From Paracoccaceae bacterium (lineage in GTDB: Bacteria > Pseudomonadota > Alphaproteobacteria > Rhodobacterales > Rhodobacteraceae): a DNA stretch of 50,187 nucleotides. Shown in pieces: positions 28,007-37,183 of the stretch. Where the stretch lies: NCBI GenBank assembly GCA_020628545.1, contig JAHDEX010000017.1:18769-68955 (forward strand), given 5' to 3'. Both the position numbers and the translations under genes were made by a program. Each line of letters begins with the position of its first letter. Position 1 is the first letter of the stretch. A model generated the notes under the pieces. The model saw only the letters and a program-made list of their open reading frames with translations. It did no database searches and was not told the DNA's origin.

Positions 28007-29071
28007 ATGTTTTTGCGTATGCTTCTTACCGTTTGCTTTGCGTCAGGTCTGGCGAACCACACCAGTGCCCAAACGGCCAGCGCGGGCTGCGGAGGTTCAA
28101 TCTTGGAGAGTGGCGTTCAAGCGATCAACCACGCAGGCCTCGACCGCACTTACCGGCTGCACCTCCCACGCGCCCTTGATCCGGCGACACCAACTCCGTT
28201 GATCCTCGCCTTTCACGGTTGGGGAGGTGACGAAAACTCAATCCTCGATACGCGCGCTGTGCGACGACTGGCCAATCAGGCCGGTATGATCGTTGCCGCC
28301 CCACGGGGCCTTGGCGCAACAGAAGATCGCCCCAATGCCTGGACGTTTCCGGGCTCAGCGACAGGTCTGGACGGCGACGGTGTGAACCAATCTGTCCCAG
28401 GCGATACGGCCTTAACCTGCAATCCCAACGTGATGGCTGACGAGACTTATCCGTCCTGCGGCCCCATCGGCTCTGGCACGGCACAAAACATCTGCTCTTG
28501 GACACACTGCCAAGCGGATGATACCGCCTTCGCCGCAGCGCTTCTCACCGAACTTGAAACGCAACTTTGCATCGACACTGACCGCGTCTTTGCAATGGGT
28601 GCATCCAACGGCGGCATGTTCGTCTGGGGTCTTGGACAAGACCCCGGCATCGCACCCCGCCTGACCGCCATCGCCGCGTTGATCGGACTGCCCCATCGCG
28701 GTTACGACGCCCCACCCGATCACGCCCTGCCAGCCCTTGTCATCACGGCTGAGGACGACGCAACTGTGCCGTCCGGCGCATGGGACGATCCCAGCTTCAC
28801 GACATCTACGGACGATACAGAATACTACTACAGCAGCGCAACAGGCATCACACAAAGCTGGTCTACCGCCCATGCCTGCGACATCACCCAGCCCGCCGCA
28901 TCCGTTGACTTTGGCGGCTGGCGCTTTGATTGCCGCAGCCACTGCGCCGCGCCGTCCAGCACGGCTCTGCCGCCCGTCCTCGACTGTCGCATGGGCGGCG
29001 GGCACAATGGGAAACTGCGCCGCACGTGGCCGCTCATCATCGACTTCTTCAAGAGCCATTCGCCCTCTTGA
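28007..29071 (+). CDS. Secreted alpha/beta-hydrolase, PHB depolymerase/esterase type
   Basis: 354 residues with a signal peptide (MFLRMLLTVCFASGLANHTSAQ) and an alpha/beta-hydrolase domain. LILAFHGWGGDE is the oxyanion loop, GASNGG carries the nucleophile Ser200, and the late VITAEDDATVP and GGGHNG supply the likely Asp and His. This is the esterase/polyhydroxybutyrate depolymerase (LpqC-like) class acting outside the cytoplasm; the true substrate is not known. Six or more Cys suggest disulfides. It is on the plus strand, opposite to dcw, and first of a three-gene run (31 nt to the next gene). Confidence 0.85.
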   Translation: MFLRMLLTVCFASGLANHTSAQTASAGCGGSILESGVQAINHAGLDRTYRLHLPRALDPATPTPLILAFHGWGGDENSILDTRAVRRLANQAGMIVAAPRGLGATEDRPNAWTFPGSATGLDGDGVNQSVPGDTALTCNPNVMADETYPSCGPIGSGTAQNICSWTHCQADDTAFAAALLTELETQLCIDTDRVFAMGASNGGMFVWGLGQDPGIAPRLTAIAALIGLPHRGYDAPPDHALPALVITAEDDATVPSGAWDDPSFTTSTDDTEYYYSSATGITQSWSTAHACDITQPAASVDFGGWRFDCRSHCAAPSSTALPPVLDCRMGGGHNGKLRRTWPLIIDFFKSHSPS

Positions 29072-29102
29072 CCATTCTCGCCCGACAAGCCACCTGAGCC
29101 TC

Positions 29103-30287
29103 ATGCACGTCAACACCCTGATCCTCGGCGCCGGTGCCGCTGGCATGATGGCCGCCGCCCATGCAGGGCCAGACGTGCTGGTGATCGACCACGCGAAAGC
29201 CCCAGGCGAGAAGATCCGCATCTCCGGCGGCGGGCGGTGCAATTTCACGAACATGGGCACAACACCCGCGCAATTTATCAGCCAGAACCCGCACTTCGCG
29301 AAATCTGCTCTGAGCCGCTACTCCCAGTGGGACTTCGTCTCGCTCGTGTCGGATCACGGCATTCCTTGGCACGAAAAAACGCTGGGCCAACTATTCTGCG
29401 ACAATAGCGCCAAGGACATTATTGCGATGCTGCGCGCGGAGATGGACAAGGCGGGCGCGCGGCTTTGGCTGCAAACGAGTGTTGAGGACGTGACCCATGA
29501 CGGCACCCGTTTTCACGTCCGCCTCTCCCGCGAGGGCAAAACTCGCGCGGTCACCGCGATCAATCTGATTCTTGCCACAGGGGGCAAATCGATCCCCAAG
29601 ATGGGTGCGACAGGGTTGTCCTATCAGATCGCGGTCCAGTTTGGGCTTAAGACCTTTGAAACCCGCCCCGGCCTCGTCCCCCTCACCTTCTCGGACGACA
29701 AATTCAAAACGCTGGCGGGTGTCAGCACATCGGCGCGCGTCAGCGCCAACAACACCAGCTTCGACGAAGCACTGCTTTTTACCCATCGCGGCCTGTCCGG
29801 TCCGGCCGTCTTACAAGCCTCAAGCTATTGGCACGAAGGCGAGCCGATCACGGTCAACCTGACCCCTGCCAATACGCTGCTCGACCACCTCAAATCGGCC
29901 CGGACAACGGATGGGCGCAAGGCGGTAACAAGCATCCTCAGCCAATACTTACCCGCCCGCCTCGTCGATTTTCTCAAGGACGACTTAGGGCTAAGCGGCA
30001 ACATCGCCGACCAAAGCGATGCGCGCTTGGCAGCCATCTGTGACGCTCTCAGCCACTGGCCCCTCCTTCCTTCCGGTTCCGAAGGGTATCGAACGGCAGA
30101 GGTCACACTCGGTGGCATCGACACGGACGGGCTGTCCTCCAAAACGATGGAAGCCAAAGCCGTGCCGGGTCTTTACGTCATCGGCGAAGCCGTGGACGTC
30201 ACCGGCTGGTTGGGGGGCTACAATTTTCAATGGGCGTGGTCGTCGGGCTGGGCCGCCGGGCAAGCGATCAAGGCCAAACAAGGATGA
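29103..30287 (+). CDS. HI0933/BaiN-type FAD-dependent oxidoreductase
   Basis: 394 residues with the FAD-binding GAGAAG (9-14), the family motif EKIRISGGGRCNFTN, a central ATGGKSIPKMGATG and the C-terminal GEAVDVTGWLGGYNFQWAWSSG that closes the FAD site. These features define the HI0933-like flavoprotein family, whose reactions are mostly unknown (one member, BaiN, acts in bile-acid conversion). Cytoplasmic. The ATG at 29103 is the family start although a much longer frame is open upstream. The next gene overlaps its stop (ATGA). Confidence 0.93.
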   Translation: MHVNTLILGAGAAGMMAAAHAGPDVLVIDHAKAPGEKIRISGGGRCNFTNMGTTPAQFISQNPHFAKSALSRYSQWDFVSLVSDHGIPWHEKTLGQLFCDNSAKDIIAMLRAEMDKAGARLWLQTSVEDVTHDGTRFHVRLSREGKTRAVTAINLILATGGKSIPKMGATGLSYQIAVQFGLKTFETRPGLVPLTFSDDKFKTLAGVSTSARVSANNTSFDEALLFTHRGLSGPAVLQASSYWHEGEPITVNLTPANTLLDHLKSARTTDGRKAVTSILSQYLPARLVDFLKDDLGLSGNIADQSDARLAAICDALSHWPLLPSGSEGYRTAEVTLGGIDTDGLSSKTMEAKAVPGLYVIGEAVDVTGWLGGYNFQWAWSSGWAAGQAIKAKQG

Positions 30288-30949
30288 TCCGCGAACCTGC
30301 AGTATTCGCTGAACGAGCATGGTTTTCCGCCAACCACCTTGTTGGGGTCACCTACGCGATGAACCTCGCAAGGTTTGGCAGAGGCGCACCGCGTCCGCGC
30401 ACGCTTTTCTCCATCGCGCCAAAAGAGGTGACCCAGCGCTACCACCCTGCTCAAAACAACAATAAGCGCATCGGGCACTGGCACACTGGCCGCGTTCTGC
30501 CCGGCGATTGGGACATCTGCATCCGAGAGTTCGGGACTTCGGTGAAATTCGATTCCTGCCGAAAACACTTTCTCAAGGGCGTTCCATGGCGCAAAACGCG
30601 GGCGATCCCCTACGGACTGAAACGCATCGCCCGGCAAGGCAAATACGACGAATGCCGCACGGAAGCTGATCTGATGGCACGTTACGCCCGCCTTGATGAT
30701 CTCTGGGAGAAGACCAAGGCCAACGGCAGCCTGCCGCACGGCACCGCAAAAGGCACGTCTCCGGTGACCGGCATCCTGGTCCATGTTGATCGCAACGGTA
30801 CGCTACTGTTCGGCAACCAGGGCTTTCACAGGCTCGCAATTGCCCAACTTCTGGATTTGCCAGAAGTCACCGTGGTCCTTGGCGCGGTCCACCCCGGAGC
30901 AGTGAAGAGCGGCGCATTCAGCGCGTTGATGAGAAGGTCACGCTTGTAG
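30284..30949 (+). CDS. Uncharacterised protein with ParB/Srx-like C-terminal motif
   Basis: 221 residues, ATGA-coupled to the flavoprotein gene. The middle has [18 protein letters not shown], and the C-terminal segment [20 protein letters not shown] followed by [10 protein letters not shown] resembles the 'NG..l.fG.hHRlaiA' core of ParB/sulfiredoxin-like folds. I recall similar GDWD-plus-HR proteins near glycan or methyltransferase genes in many genomes, but no function is established. Cytoplasmic by lack of hydrophobic segments. It overlaps the 3' end of murD by 12 nt on the opposite strand. Confidence 0.75.
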   Translation: MIREPAVFAERAWFSANHLVGVTYAMNLARFGRGAPRPRTLFSIAPKEVTQRYHPAQNNNKRIGHWHTGRVLPGDWDICIREFGTSVKFDSCRKHFLKGVPWRKTRAIPYGLKRIARQGKYDECRTEADLMARYARLDDLWEKTKANGSLPHGTAKGTSPVTGILVHVDRNGTLLFGNQGFHRLAIAQLLDLPEVTVVLGAVHPGAVKSGAFSALMRRSRL

Positions 30950-32341
30950 CACGGCGTCCACACAACTGACGAAATCATCGCCCCGTTTTTCAAAGCTATC
31001 GTATTGATCAAACGACGCCGCCGCCGGGGCGAGCAAAACAATCTCGCCCGCGTCCGCCTCTGCCGCGGCCTGCGTCACCGCAGCCGACATCGTGGTGCAA
31101 ATTGCGGCCTCCACACCCGGCAGATCGCGTGCAAAGGCCTCTGCCTCGCGCCCAATCACATAGGCTTTCACTACAGAGCCCAAGGCATGGTGCAGCCCGT
31201 CCAACCCGCCGTCTTTCTGCAGGCCGCCACAGATCCAACGCACCTTCTTGAAGGCCGCGAGCGCCTTTGCGGCACTGTCCACATTCGTAGCTTTGCTATC
31301 GTTCACAAAGGTCACACCATCACGCTCTGCAATGACCTGAGACCGATGCGGCAACCCCGGATAAGACCGCATCGCTGATTCAATCCCGCGCGGCCCCAAC
31401 CCGAGAGATCGGCAGACAGCATAAGCCGCACAGGCGTTTTGATGGTTATGCGCCCCAGGCAAGCCCGCGATGCCGCGCAGGTCAATCGACCCGACTTGCC
31501 GCCCCTTGCGGTACTCCGACAAGAAGCCCTTGCGCGCGAACACGGTCCATCCGCCCTGATCAAGCTTCCGCCCTGCTGACACCCGGATCACCCGGTCATC
31601 CGCCAGATCGCTGCCCAACTGGTTCGCCAGATAGCGCCCCTCGTCTTCATCCACACCAATGATCGCGCGGTCCGGTCCGCCTTCGGCAAACAACCGACGT
31701 TTGGCGGCAAAATACCCGCCCGGCCCAGCGTGCCGATCAAGGTGGTCGGCGCTAAGGTTCGTCAGCACAGCAATGTCGGGCGTCATCGCCCGTGCAAGAT
31801 CTGTCTGATAGGAGGACAGTTCTAACACCACCACGTCACCATCATGCCCCGGTTCGATATCCAGCACCCCGCGCCCGATATTACCCGCCAGTTGCGCGCT
31901 TTTGCCGTTTTCAACAAGGATATGGTGGATCAACGCAGAGGTCGTTGATTTGCCATTCGACCCCGTCACCGCAACGACACGCGGCACAACATCAAAACTG
32001 TCCCAGTCCTGTGTGGCGTAAGACCGGAAGAAAAGCCCGATATCATTGTCGACCGGCACGCCCGCATCCCAGGCCGCTGCAATCACCGGATGGGGCTTGG
32101 GGTAGAGATGCGGAATGCCGGGTGAGACAATCAACGCAGCCACGTCGTCAAACGCGCCGGTCTTCGTCAGATCAACAAGATCAAACCCGGCGCCCTCGGC
32201 CGCCTCGCGCCCCGCCTGCCCATCATCCCACACGATGGGCACCGCGCCACCTTCGCGCAACGCCTTTGCCGCCGTCATGCCAGAGCGCCCAAGCCCCAAC
32301 ACCGCAACCTTCCGGCCCTGATAGCCCTGTACTGGAATCAT
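30938..32341 (-). CDS. murD: UDP-N-acetylmuramoylalanine--D-glutamate ligase MurD
   Basis: MurD adds D-Glu to UDP-MurNAc-L-Ala. [15 protein letters not shown] (12-26) binds [11 protein letters not shown] (127-134) is the ATP loop, and the C-terminal domain includes [16 protein letters not shown]. The start ATG 32341 (467 residues, GGGGCAGGG just upstream) is preferred to the longer frame from 32410. It follows the membrane-anchored hypothetical by 89 nt and is the last gene before the inserted block that separates it from ftsW. Confidence 0.97.
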   Translation of the reverse strand: MIPVQGYQGRKVAVLGLGRSGMTAAKALREGGAVPIVWDDGQAGREAAEGAGFDLVDLTKTGAFDDVAALIVSPGIPHLYPKPHPVIAAAWDAGVPVDNDIGLFFRSYATQDWDSFDVVPRVVAVTGSNGKSTTSALIHHILVENGKSAQLAGNIGRGVLDIEPGHDGDVVVLELSSYQTDLARAMTPDIAVLTNLSADHLDRHAGPGGYFAAKRRLFAEGGPDRAIIGVDEDEGRYLANQLGSDLADDRVIRVSAGRKLDQGGWTVFARKGFLSEYRKGRQVGSIDLRGIAGLPGAHNHQNACAAYAVCRSLGLGPRGIESAMRSYPGLPHRSQVIAERDGVTFVNDSKATNVDSAAKALAAFKKVRWICGGLQKDGGLDGLHHALGSVVKAYVIGREAEAFARDLPGVEAAICTTMSAAVTQAAAEADAGEIVLLAPAAASFDQYDSFEKRGDDFVSCVDAVLQA

Positions 32342-32430
32342 CCCTGCCCCCGTTTTGGGGCAAAGTGCCTGCGCGCGATGCCCATCGCAACCCTCATCAG
32401 GGTGCGACACACGCGCATCACGGACAAAGG

Positions 32431-32946
32431 CTAGATCCGCAAAGCGCGTTTCATGTCATCGATTGCGCCCACCTGGCCTTCGGACAGGTCGCCGTTCACA
32501 AGATCCATCAGGATCTCTTGCAACAGGTCCCATGATGCCGTGCCATCAATGATCTTCAGTCGCCGCGCCAGCCGGGTCACGGCACTACTCGCATCATTGC
32601 ACTGTCCGATCAGCCAACGGCCAAGGACTTCCATCTCTTCGCCTTCTTCCTCGCTGGTCCGCAGCTTTGTCCGAACGAGGAAGTGCAAGCGCTCGCGTTG
32701 TTCCTTGGTCGGCAAGTCATCCAATTCGATAAACGCTTGGGCTAAAGCACAGATTGCAATCCGTGCGTCATCGATCCCTTCGACGGGATGCGCGTTCAGT
32801 TGCTTACGGAAGGCGAGTTTGCGCGGGGCATTGCGGGCGACCGTCACTGCGTCTTGTGCCGCATAAACCGCCTTGTCAGGATTGCTCCGCACCCACCACC
32901 AAATGGCACCGCCTACCGCGGAGAGGATCAAGATAATAACTGGCAT
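32431..32946 (-). CDS. Membrane-anchored helical protein, possibly TerB-like
   Basis: 171 residues with one N-terminal membrane helix ([19 protein letters not shown]) and a cytoplasmic, all-helical, acidic body. The segment [20 protein letters not shown] and the following helices recall the TerB/tellurite-resistance helical fold, though this is a resemblance by eye. GAGGTG lies 7 nt before the ATG, and the upstream 157-nt spacer is AT-rich and holds a REP-like palindrome, so it may have its own promoter. It sits between mraY and murD, where most dcw clusters have no gene. Confidence 0.8.
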   Translation of the reverse strand: MPVIILILSAVGGAIWWWVRSNPDKAVYAAQDAVTVARNAPRKLAFRKQLNAHPVEGIDDARIAICALAQAFIELDDLPTKEQRERLHFLVRTKLRTSEEEGEEMEVLGRWLIGQCNDASSAVTRLARRLKIIDGTASWDLLQEILMDLVNGDLSEGQVGAIDDMKRALRI

Positions 32947-33080
32947 TTGAATACACCTCTAAATTGCATTTTCTGCGTAAGAGGCAAATGTGGTTGTAAA
33001 ATGGACGACAGATGGAGCGTCGATGGCAAGCCAGCCAAGTTTAAGCGCAGTGCGTGGCACTTTTCGCGATGCAGACGTAG

Positions 33081-33098
33081 GTCGGGGTTTACCCCGAC
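33081..33098. repeat. Intergenic palindrome, second copy of the GTCGGGG element
   Basis: GTCGGGG-TTTA-CCCCGAC followed by TCC, matching the element at 2067-2084 except for the loop. It lies 6 nt beyond the mraY stop, on the 3' side of the gene. Confidence 0.6.
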
Positions 33099-33103
33099 TC
33101 CCG

Positions 33104-34186
33104 CTACCGCACCTTCAGCGTCGCCAAACCGATCATCGCGAGTATCAAGCTGATAATCCAAAAACGGATCACAATCGTGCTCTCTGCCCAGCCCTTTTTC
33201 TCGTAGTGGTGGTGGATCGGGGCCATCAGGAAGACACGCTTGCCTGTCATTTTGAAGTAGGCCACCTGAATGATCACCGACAGCGCTTCAACCACAAACA
33301 GTCCACCGACCACGGCCAAAACAATCTCGTGCTTTGTCGCCACTGCAATCGCCCCCAAGGCACCGCCGAGCGCGAGCGACCCGGTGTCGCCCATAAAGAC
33401 GGCCGCGGGGGGTGCGTTATACCACAAAAAACCCAGACCGCCGCCAATAAGGCCCGCAGCGAAGATCAGGATTTCACCTGAATCCGGCACATAGTGCAGC
33501 CCCAAGGATGCAGAGAAATCGACCCGTCCCACGAAATACGCGATGATCCCAAAGGTCCCCGCCGCAATCATCACCGGCATGATGGCCAAGCCATCCAGAC
33601 CATCCGTCAAATTCACCGCGTTCGCAGCGCCAACGATCACGATCATCGCGAATGGAATGAATAGGTAACTCATGTTGAACAAGACGTCCTTGAATACCGG
33701 CACAGCCAGTTGGAACGTCAGATCATCAGGATGCACAAAGCTTGCCCACATGCCCGCCACCGCGGCAATCGCGAAGCCAAGCCCCAGACGCACCCGGCCA
33801 GACACGCCTTTGGTGTTCTGCTTGGACACCTTCGCATAGTCATCCGCAAAGCCGATTACCGCGTAGGCCAAGGTCACAAACAGTACCATCCAGATGTAGG
33901 GATTATCCCAGCGCGCCCACAAAAGGCTCGACGTTAGAAGGGCCCCAACAATCAGCAAACCGCCCATGGTCGGCGTGCCTGCCTTGACGAAATGCCCTTC
34001 AGGTCCGTCATCGCGTATGGGCTGCCCTTTGCCCTGCTTGCGCCGTAGCACGTTGATCAGTGGCTTGCCGAAAATGAAGCCAAATGTCAGCGCCGTCAGA
34101 AACGCACCGCCCGCACGGAATGTGATGTAGCGGAAGAGGTTGAAGAAATCGCCTCCGTCAGACAGCGCGGTGAGCCAATATAACAT
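33104..34186 (-). CDS. mraY: Phospho-N-acetylmuramoyl-pentapeptide-transferase MraY
   Basis: MraY is the polytopic enzyme that moves the MurNAc-pentapeptide to undecaprenyl phosphate, forming lipid I. The 360 residues hold about ten helices. Marker segments are GTPTMGG (with the DGP-rich loop before it), [10 protein letters not shown] with the catalytic Asp pair, [21 protein letters not shown] and [12 protein letters not shown]. It starts 11 nt after murF. Confidence 0.98.
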   Translation of the reverse strand: MLYWLTALSDGGDFFNLFRYITFRAGGAFLTALTFGFIFGKPLINVLRRKQGKGQPIRDDGPEGHFVKAGTPTMGGLLIVGALLTSSLLWARWDNPYIWMVLFVTLAYAVIGFADDYAKVSKQNTKGVSGRVRLGLGFAIAAVAGMWASFVHPDDLTFQLAVPVFKDVLFNMSYLFIPFAMIVIVGAANAVNLTDGLDGLAIMPVMIAAGTFGIIAYFVGRVDFSASLGLHYVPDSGEILIFAAGLIGGGLGFLWYNAPPAAVFMGDTGSLALGGALGAIAVATKHEIVLAVVGGLFVVEALSVIIQVAYFKMTGKRVFLMAPIHHHYEKKGWAESTIVIRFWIISLILAMIGLATLKVR

Positions 34187-34197
34187 GCGGACGGGTC

Positions 34198-35643
34198 CTA
34201 TTCAGATAGCGCTTCAGACGGGGTGTGCGCGCTGCGATGCCCCAGTTTGCGGATGGCGTCAACGACGAGAGAGACTTTGCTGCCCTTTGATCCTTTGACG
34301 AGAACGACATCACCGGCATCGACAATGCGGCCCGCTTTCGCGGCCAAGTCTTCGGCTGTTTCACAGTGCAAGCCCCGCCGCTCTTCGGGCAGCGCCTCCC
34401 AAAGGTGACGCATCAAAGGACCCGCACAATGCACGATATCAATGGCTTGCATGTGGTCGTTGATGTTGAGGTCCCGGTGATCGGCCAGTTCCGTTGGCCC
34501 CAATTCCAGCATGTCACCAAGGATCGCGATGCGCCGGCCTTTGCGGATCCGCCCAATCCCATCAATTGGCTTGGTGGCCGCAAGCACTTCTAGTGCGGCA
34601 GCCATCGATGTGGGGTTGGCATTAAAGGCGTCGTCGATCAGATCAAGACGGCCTTCCTCAAATGCATCGTCCAGCGTGATAACCTCACGCTGGCCACGTC
34701 CCGACGGTGGCCGCCACTCAACAATGTCGCGCGCCGCCGTTGCCGGATCTCCGCCAAGCGCCTGCACCGCTGCCAGCACACCCACGGCGTTCATCGCAAA
34801 ATGTCGCCCCGGCACAGAAAGCCGCATCAGATAGTCTTCGGTTAGTCCGTGCAGCCGAATAATCGTTGCATCAGAAACGACCCGTACATCTTTGATCCGC
34901 CAATCGAAATCTGCGCCATGACCAAACCATTGAACGGTCTGACGGTTAGCGTATTCCGCAAGGATCGGAGCCGTTTCGATATCACCATTCAGGATCGCGA
35001 CGCCGCCGTCTTTCACGCCGGTCAAGATGCTGCCCTTCTCATGCGCAATGCCTGCGAGCGCCCCAAACGCCGCAAGATGCGCCGCCGCGACGGTCGTGAC
35101 CATGCCCACATCAGGTGCGGCCATCTTGGCCAATGGCGCGATCTCACCCGGATTACTCATCCCAATCTCAATGATCGCGAATTCCGTGTCGGTGGGCATC
35201 CGTGCAAGCGTCAGCGGCACGCCCCAGTGATTGTTGTAGGATGCAACGGACGCATGCGTTTTGCCCTGTAACGCCAAGACAGTTCGCAACATTTCCTTGG
35301 TCGATGTTTTCCCGACAGAGCCCGTGATGCCGATAACCTTTGCCGCGGTTCTGGCCCGTGCAGCAAGGCCCAAAGCCTCCAGCCCCGCCAACACATCGTC
35401 CACGATCAAGAGCGGCGCGCTGGCTGGCACGCCCTTGGGTCGGTGCGTGACCAATGCTGCCGCAGCGCCTTTCTCAAAGGCCGTCGCAACGAACGCGTGC
35501 CCATCGCGCACATCTTTGAGCGCAACAAAAAGATCACCGGGTTCAATCGTCCGCGTGTCGATCGACACGCCTGTCGCACTCCACTCAGCGGTACTTCTCC
35601 CACCGGTCGCCGCAACCGCCTCCGCCGCGGTCCAGAGGCTCAT
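34198..35643 (-). CDS. murF: UDP-MurNAc-tripeptide--D-Ala-D-Ala ligase MurF
   Basis: MurF adds the D-Ala-D-Ala made by Ddl to complete the pentapeptide. The ATP loop [13 protein letters not shown] (105-117) and [15 protein letters not shown] are visible; the C-terminal domain contains [13 protein letters not shown]. 481 residues. The ATG overlaps the murE stop by 4 nt (ATGA), so the two are coupled. Confidence 0.97.
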   Translation of the reverse strand: MSLWTAAEAVAATGGRSTAEWSATGVSIDTRTIEPGDLFVALKDVRDGHAFVATAFEKGAAAALVTHRPKGVPASAPLLIVDDVLAGLEALGLAARARTAAKVIGITGSVGKTSTKEMLRTVLALQGKTHASVASYNNHWGVPLTLARMPTDTEFAIIEIGMSNPGEIAPLAKMAAPDVGMVTTVAAAHLAAFGALAGIAHEKGSILTGVKDGGVAILNGDIETAPILAEYANRQTVQWFGHGADFDWRIKDVRVVSDATIIRLHGLTEDYLMRLSVPGRHFAMNAVGVLAAVQALGGDPATAARDIVEWRPPSGRGQREVITLDDAFEEGRLDLIDDAFNANPTSMAAALEVLAATKPIDGIGRIRKGRRIAILGDMLELGPTELADHRDLNINDHMQAIDIVHCAGPLMRHLWEALPEERRGLHCETAEDLAAKAGRIVDAGDVVLVKGSKGSKVSLVVDAIRKLGHRSAHTPSEALSE

Positions 35644-37148
35644 ATCTTACCCTCGAGCGCTGCCACAGCAACGCTCGCCTGTTCGACATCGTCAAAGGGC
35701 AGCACTGTATCACCAACGGTTTGGCCACTTTCATGGCCCTTGCCTGCGATCAGTAGGGCATCTCCCGCCCCCAACATATCAACGCCGCGCAAGATCGCCT
35801 CTGCCCTGTCGCCCACCTCGGTCACCGATGGCGTCCCAATCCCGTTCAGCGCACCGGCCATCACCGCCGCACGAATGCTCGCCGGGTCTTCAGAGCGGGG
35901 GTTGTCGTCAGTGACGATCACAACATCCGCGTGTTCCGCCGCAGCAGCCCCCATCAAAGGCCGCTTTGTCGTGTCCCTGTCGCCGCCCGCGCCGACGATA
36001 ACGATGATGCGCCCCATCACATGGGGCCGCATCGCCCGCAGGGCCGTCGCAATTGCATCAGGCGTGTGGGCGTAATCGACAAACACCGTCGCACCATTGT
36101 CGCGGGTCGCCGCCAGTTCCATGCGTCCACGCACGGTCGTGAGCTCTGGTAACGCTTCGATCACGTCAGAGGCTGCAGCACCCGCACCGATGCAAAGACC
36201 CGCAGCGAGCATCACGTTTTCCGCCTGGAACCCCCCGATCAGGTTCAGCCGCGCCTGATAGCGTTTGCCCTGCCAACGGAACAACAGGTCTTGCCCCTGC
36301 GCGTCATAGCGCTGTCCAACAATCTGTAGTGTCGCGTCCGGATGGCGCCCCACCCCAATCACCTCTTGCCCCCGGACGGTACAAAGGCTTGCAACCTCGT
36401 CCCCTTTTGGGTCGTCAAGGTTCACCACAGCCACGCCATCTTCGGCCAGGACACGGGTGAACAACCCCATCTTGGCCTCAAAGTAGGCTTCGAATGTCTT
36501 GTGATAGTCGAGGTGATCCTGCGTGAAATTCGCAAACCCTGCCGCAGACAAAAGCACTCCGTCCAGCCGCCGCTGGTCCAGACCGTGTGAAGACGCTTCC
36601 ATCGCGCAGTGCGACACGCCCTCTCGCGCGGCCTCTGCCAAAACGCGATGCAAGGTCACCGGCTCAGGCGTTGTATGCGACAGTGGATAGCTCCACCCGC
36701 CTTCCACACCCGTCGTGCCGAGATTAATCGCCTTAAGGCCCATCGCCTCCCAGATCTGCCGACAGAACGTCGAGATCGAGGTCTTCCCGTTCGTCCCTGT
36801 GACCGCAACGACAATTCCGGGATGGGCCCCGGACCAGAGCGAGGCTGTCTGCGCGAGCGTCTGACGCGGGTCCTGGGCGACGACGACGGCAACGCCCGAT
36901 CCGTCCAGATCGTTCCTTGCAAGGTCCGCGCCCTCTGCATCCGTGAGAACAGCAACCGCACCAGAAGCGATTGCCTTTCCGATAAAGGCTGCCCCGTGCG
37001 TGGCAGAGCCGGGCAAGGCCGCAAAAAGCGCACCCGGCTTTACAGCACGGCTATCAACAGCGATGGATGTGATCCGCGCCTCGCGCCCACCAATCGCGTG
37101 CAACCCAAGGCCCGCCAATGACGAATGCTTTTCTGGCTGCTCGGCCAT
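35640..37148 (-). CDS. murE: UDP-MurNAc-L-Ala-D-Glu--meso-DAP ligase MurE
   Basis: MurE adds the third stem residue. ATP loop GTNGKTS at 118-124 and the DNPR motif (TDDNPRSEDP) that selects meso-diaminopimelate, as expected in Gram-negatives. The start is ATG 37148 (GGGGA about 6 nt upstream), giving 502 residues; an in-frame TTG four codons earlier is rejected. A GGGGCG-ATTG-CGCCCC hairpin lies 20 nt upstream in the ftsI-murE spacer. Confidence 0.97.
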   Translation of the reverse strand: MAEQPEKHSSLAGLGLHAIGGREARITSIAVDSRAVKPGALFAALPGSATHGAAFIGKAIASGAVAVLTDAEGADLARNDLDGSGVAVVVAQDPRQTLAQTASLWSGAHPGIVVAVTGTNGKTSISTFCRQIWEAMGLKAINLGTTGVEGGWSYPLSHTTPEPVTLHRVLAEAAREGVSHCAMEASSHGLDQRRLDGVLLSAAGFANFTQDHLDYHKTFEAYFEAKMGLFTRVLAEDGVAVVNLDDPKGDEVASLCTVRGQEVIGVGRHPDATLQIVGQRYDAQGQDLLFRWQGKRYQARLNLIGGFQAENVMLAAGLCIGAGAAASDVIEALPELTTVRGRMELAATRDNGATVFVDYAHTPDAIATALRAMRPHVMGRIIVIVGAGGDRDTTKRPLMGAAAAEHADVVIVTDDNPRSEDPASIRAAVMAGALNGIGTPSVTEVGDRAEAILRGVDMLGAGDALLIAGKGHESGQTVGDTVLPFDDVEQASVAVAALEGKI

Positions 37149-37167
37149 ATGCGTCCCCAACTATCGT

Positions 37168-37183
37168 GGGGCGATTGCGCCCC
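37168..37183. repeat. Palindrome between ftsI and murE, GGGGCG-ATTG-CGCCCC
   Basis: A perfect 6-bp-stem hairpin that begins within the ftsI stop region and ends 20 nt before murE. It has the same stem core and ATTG loop as the terminator at 5768-5781, but here with no T run, so it may be a stabiliser or a weak attenuator inside the operon. Confidence 0.5.
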
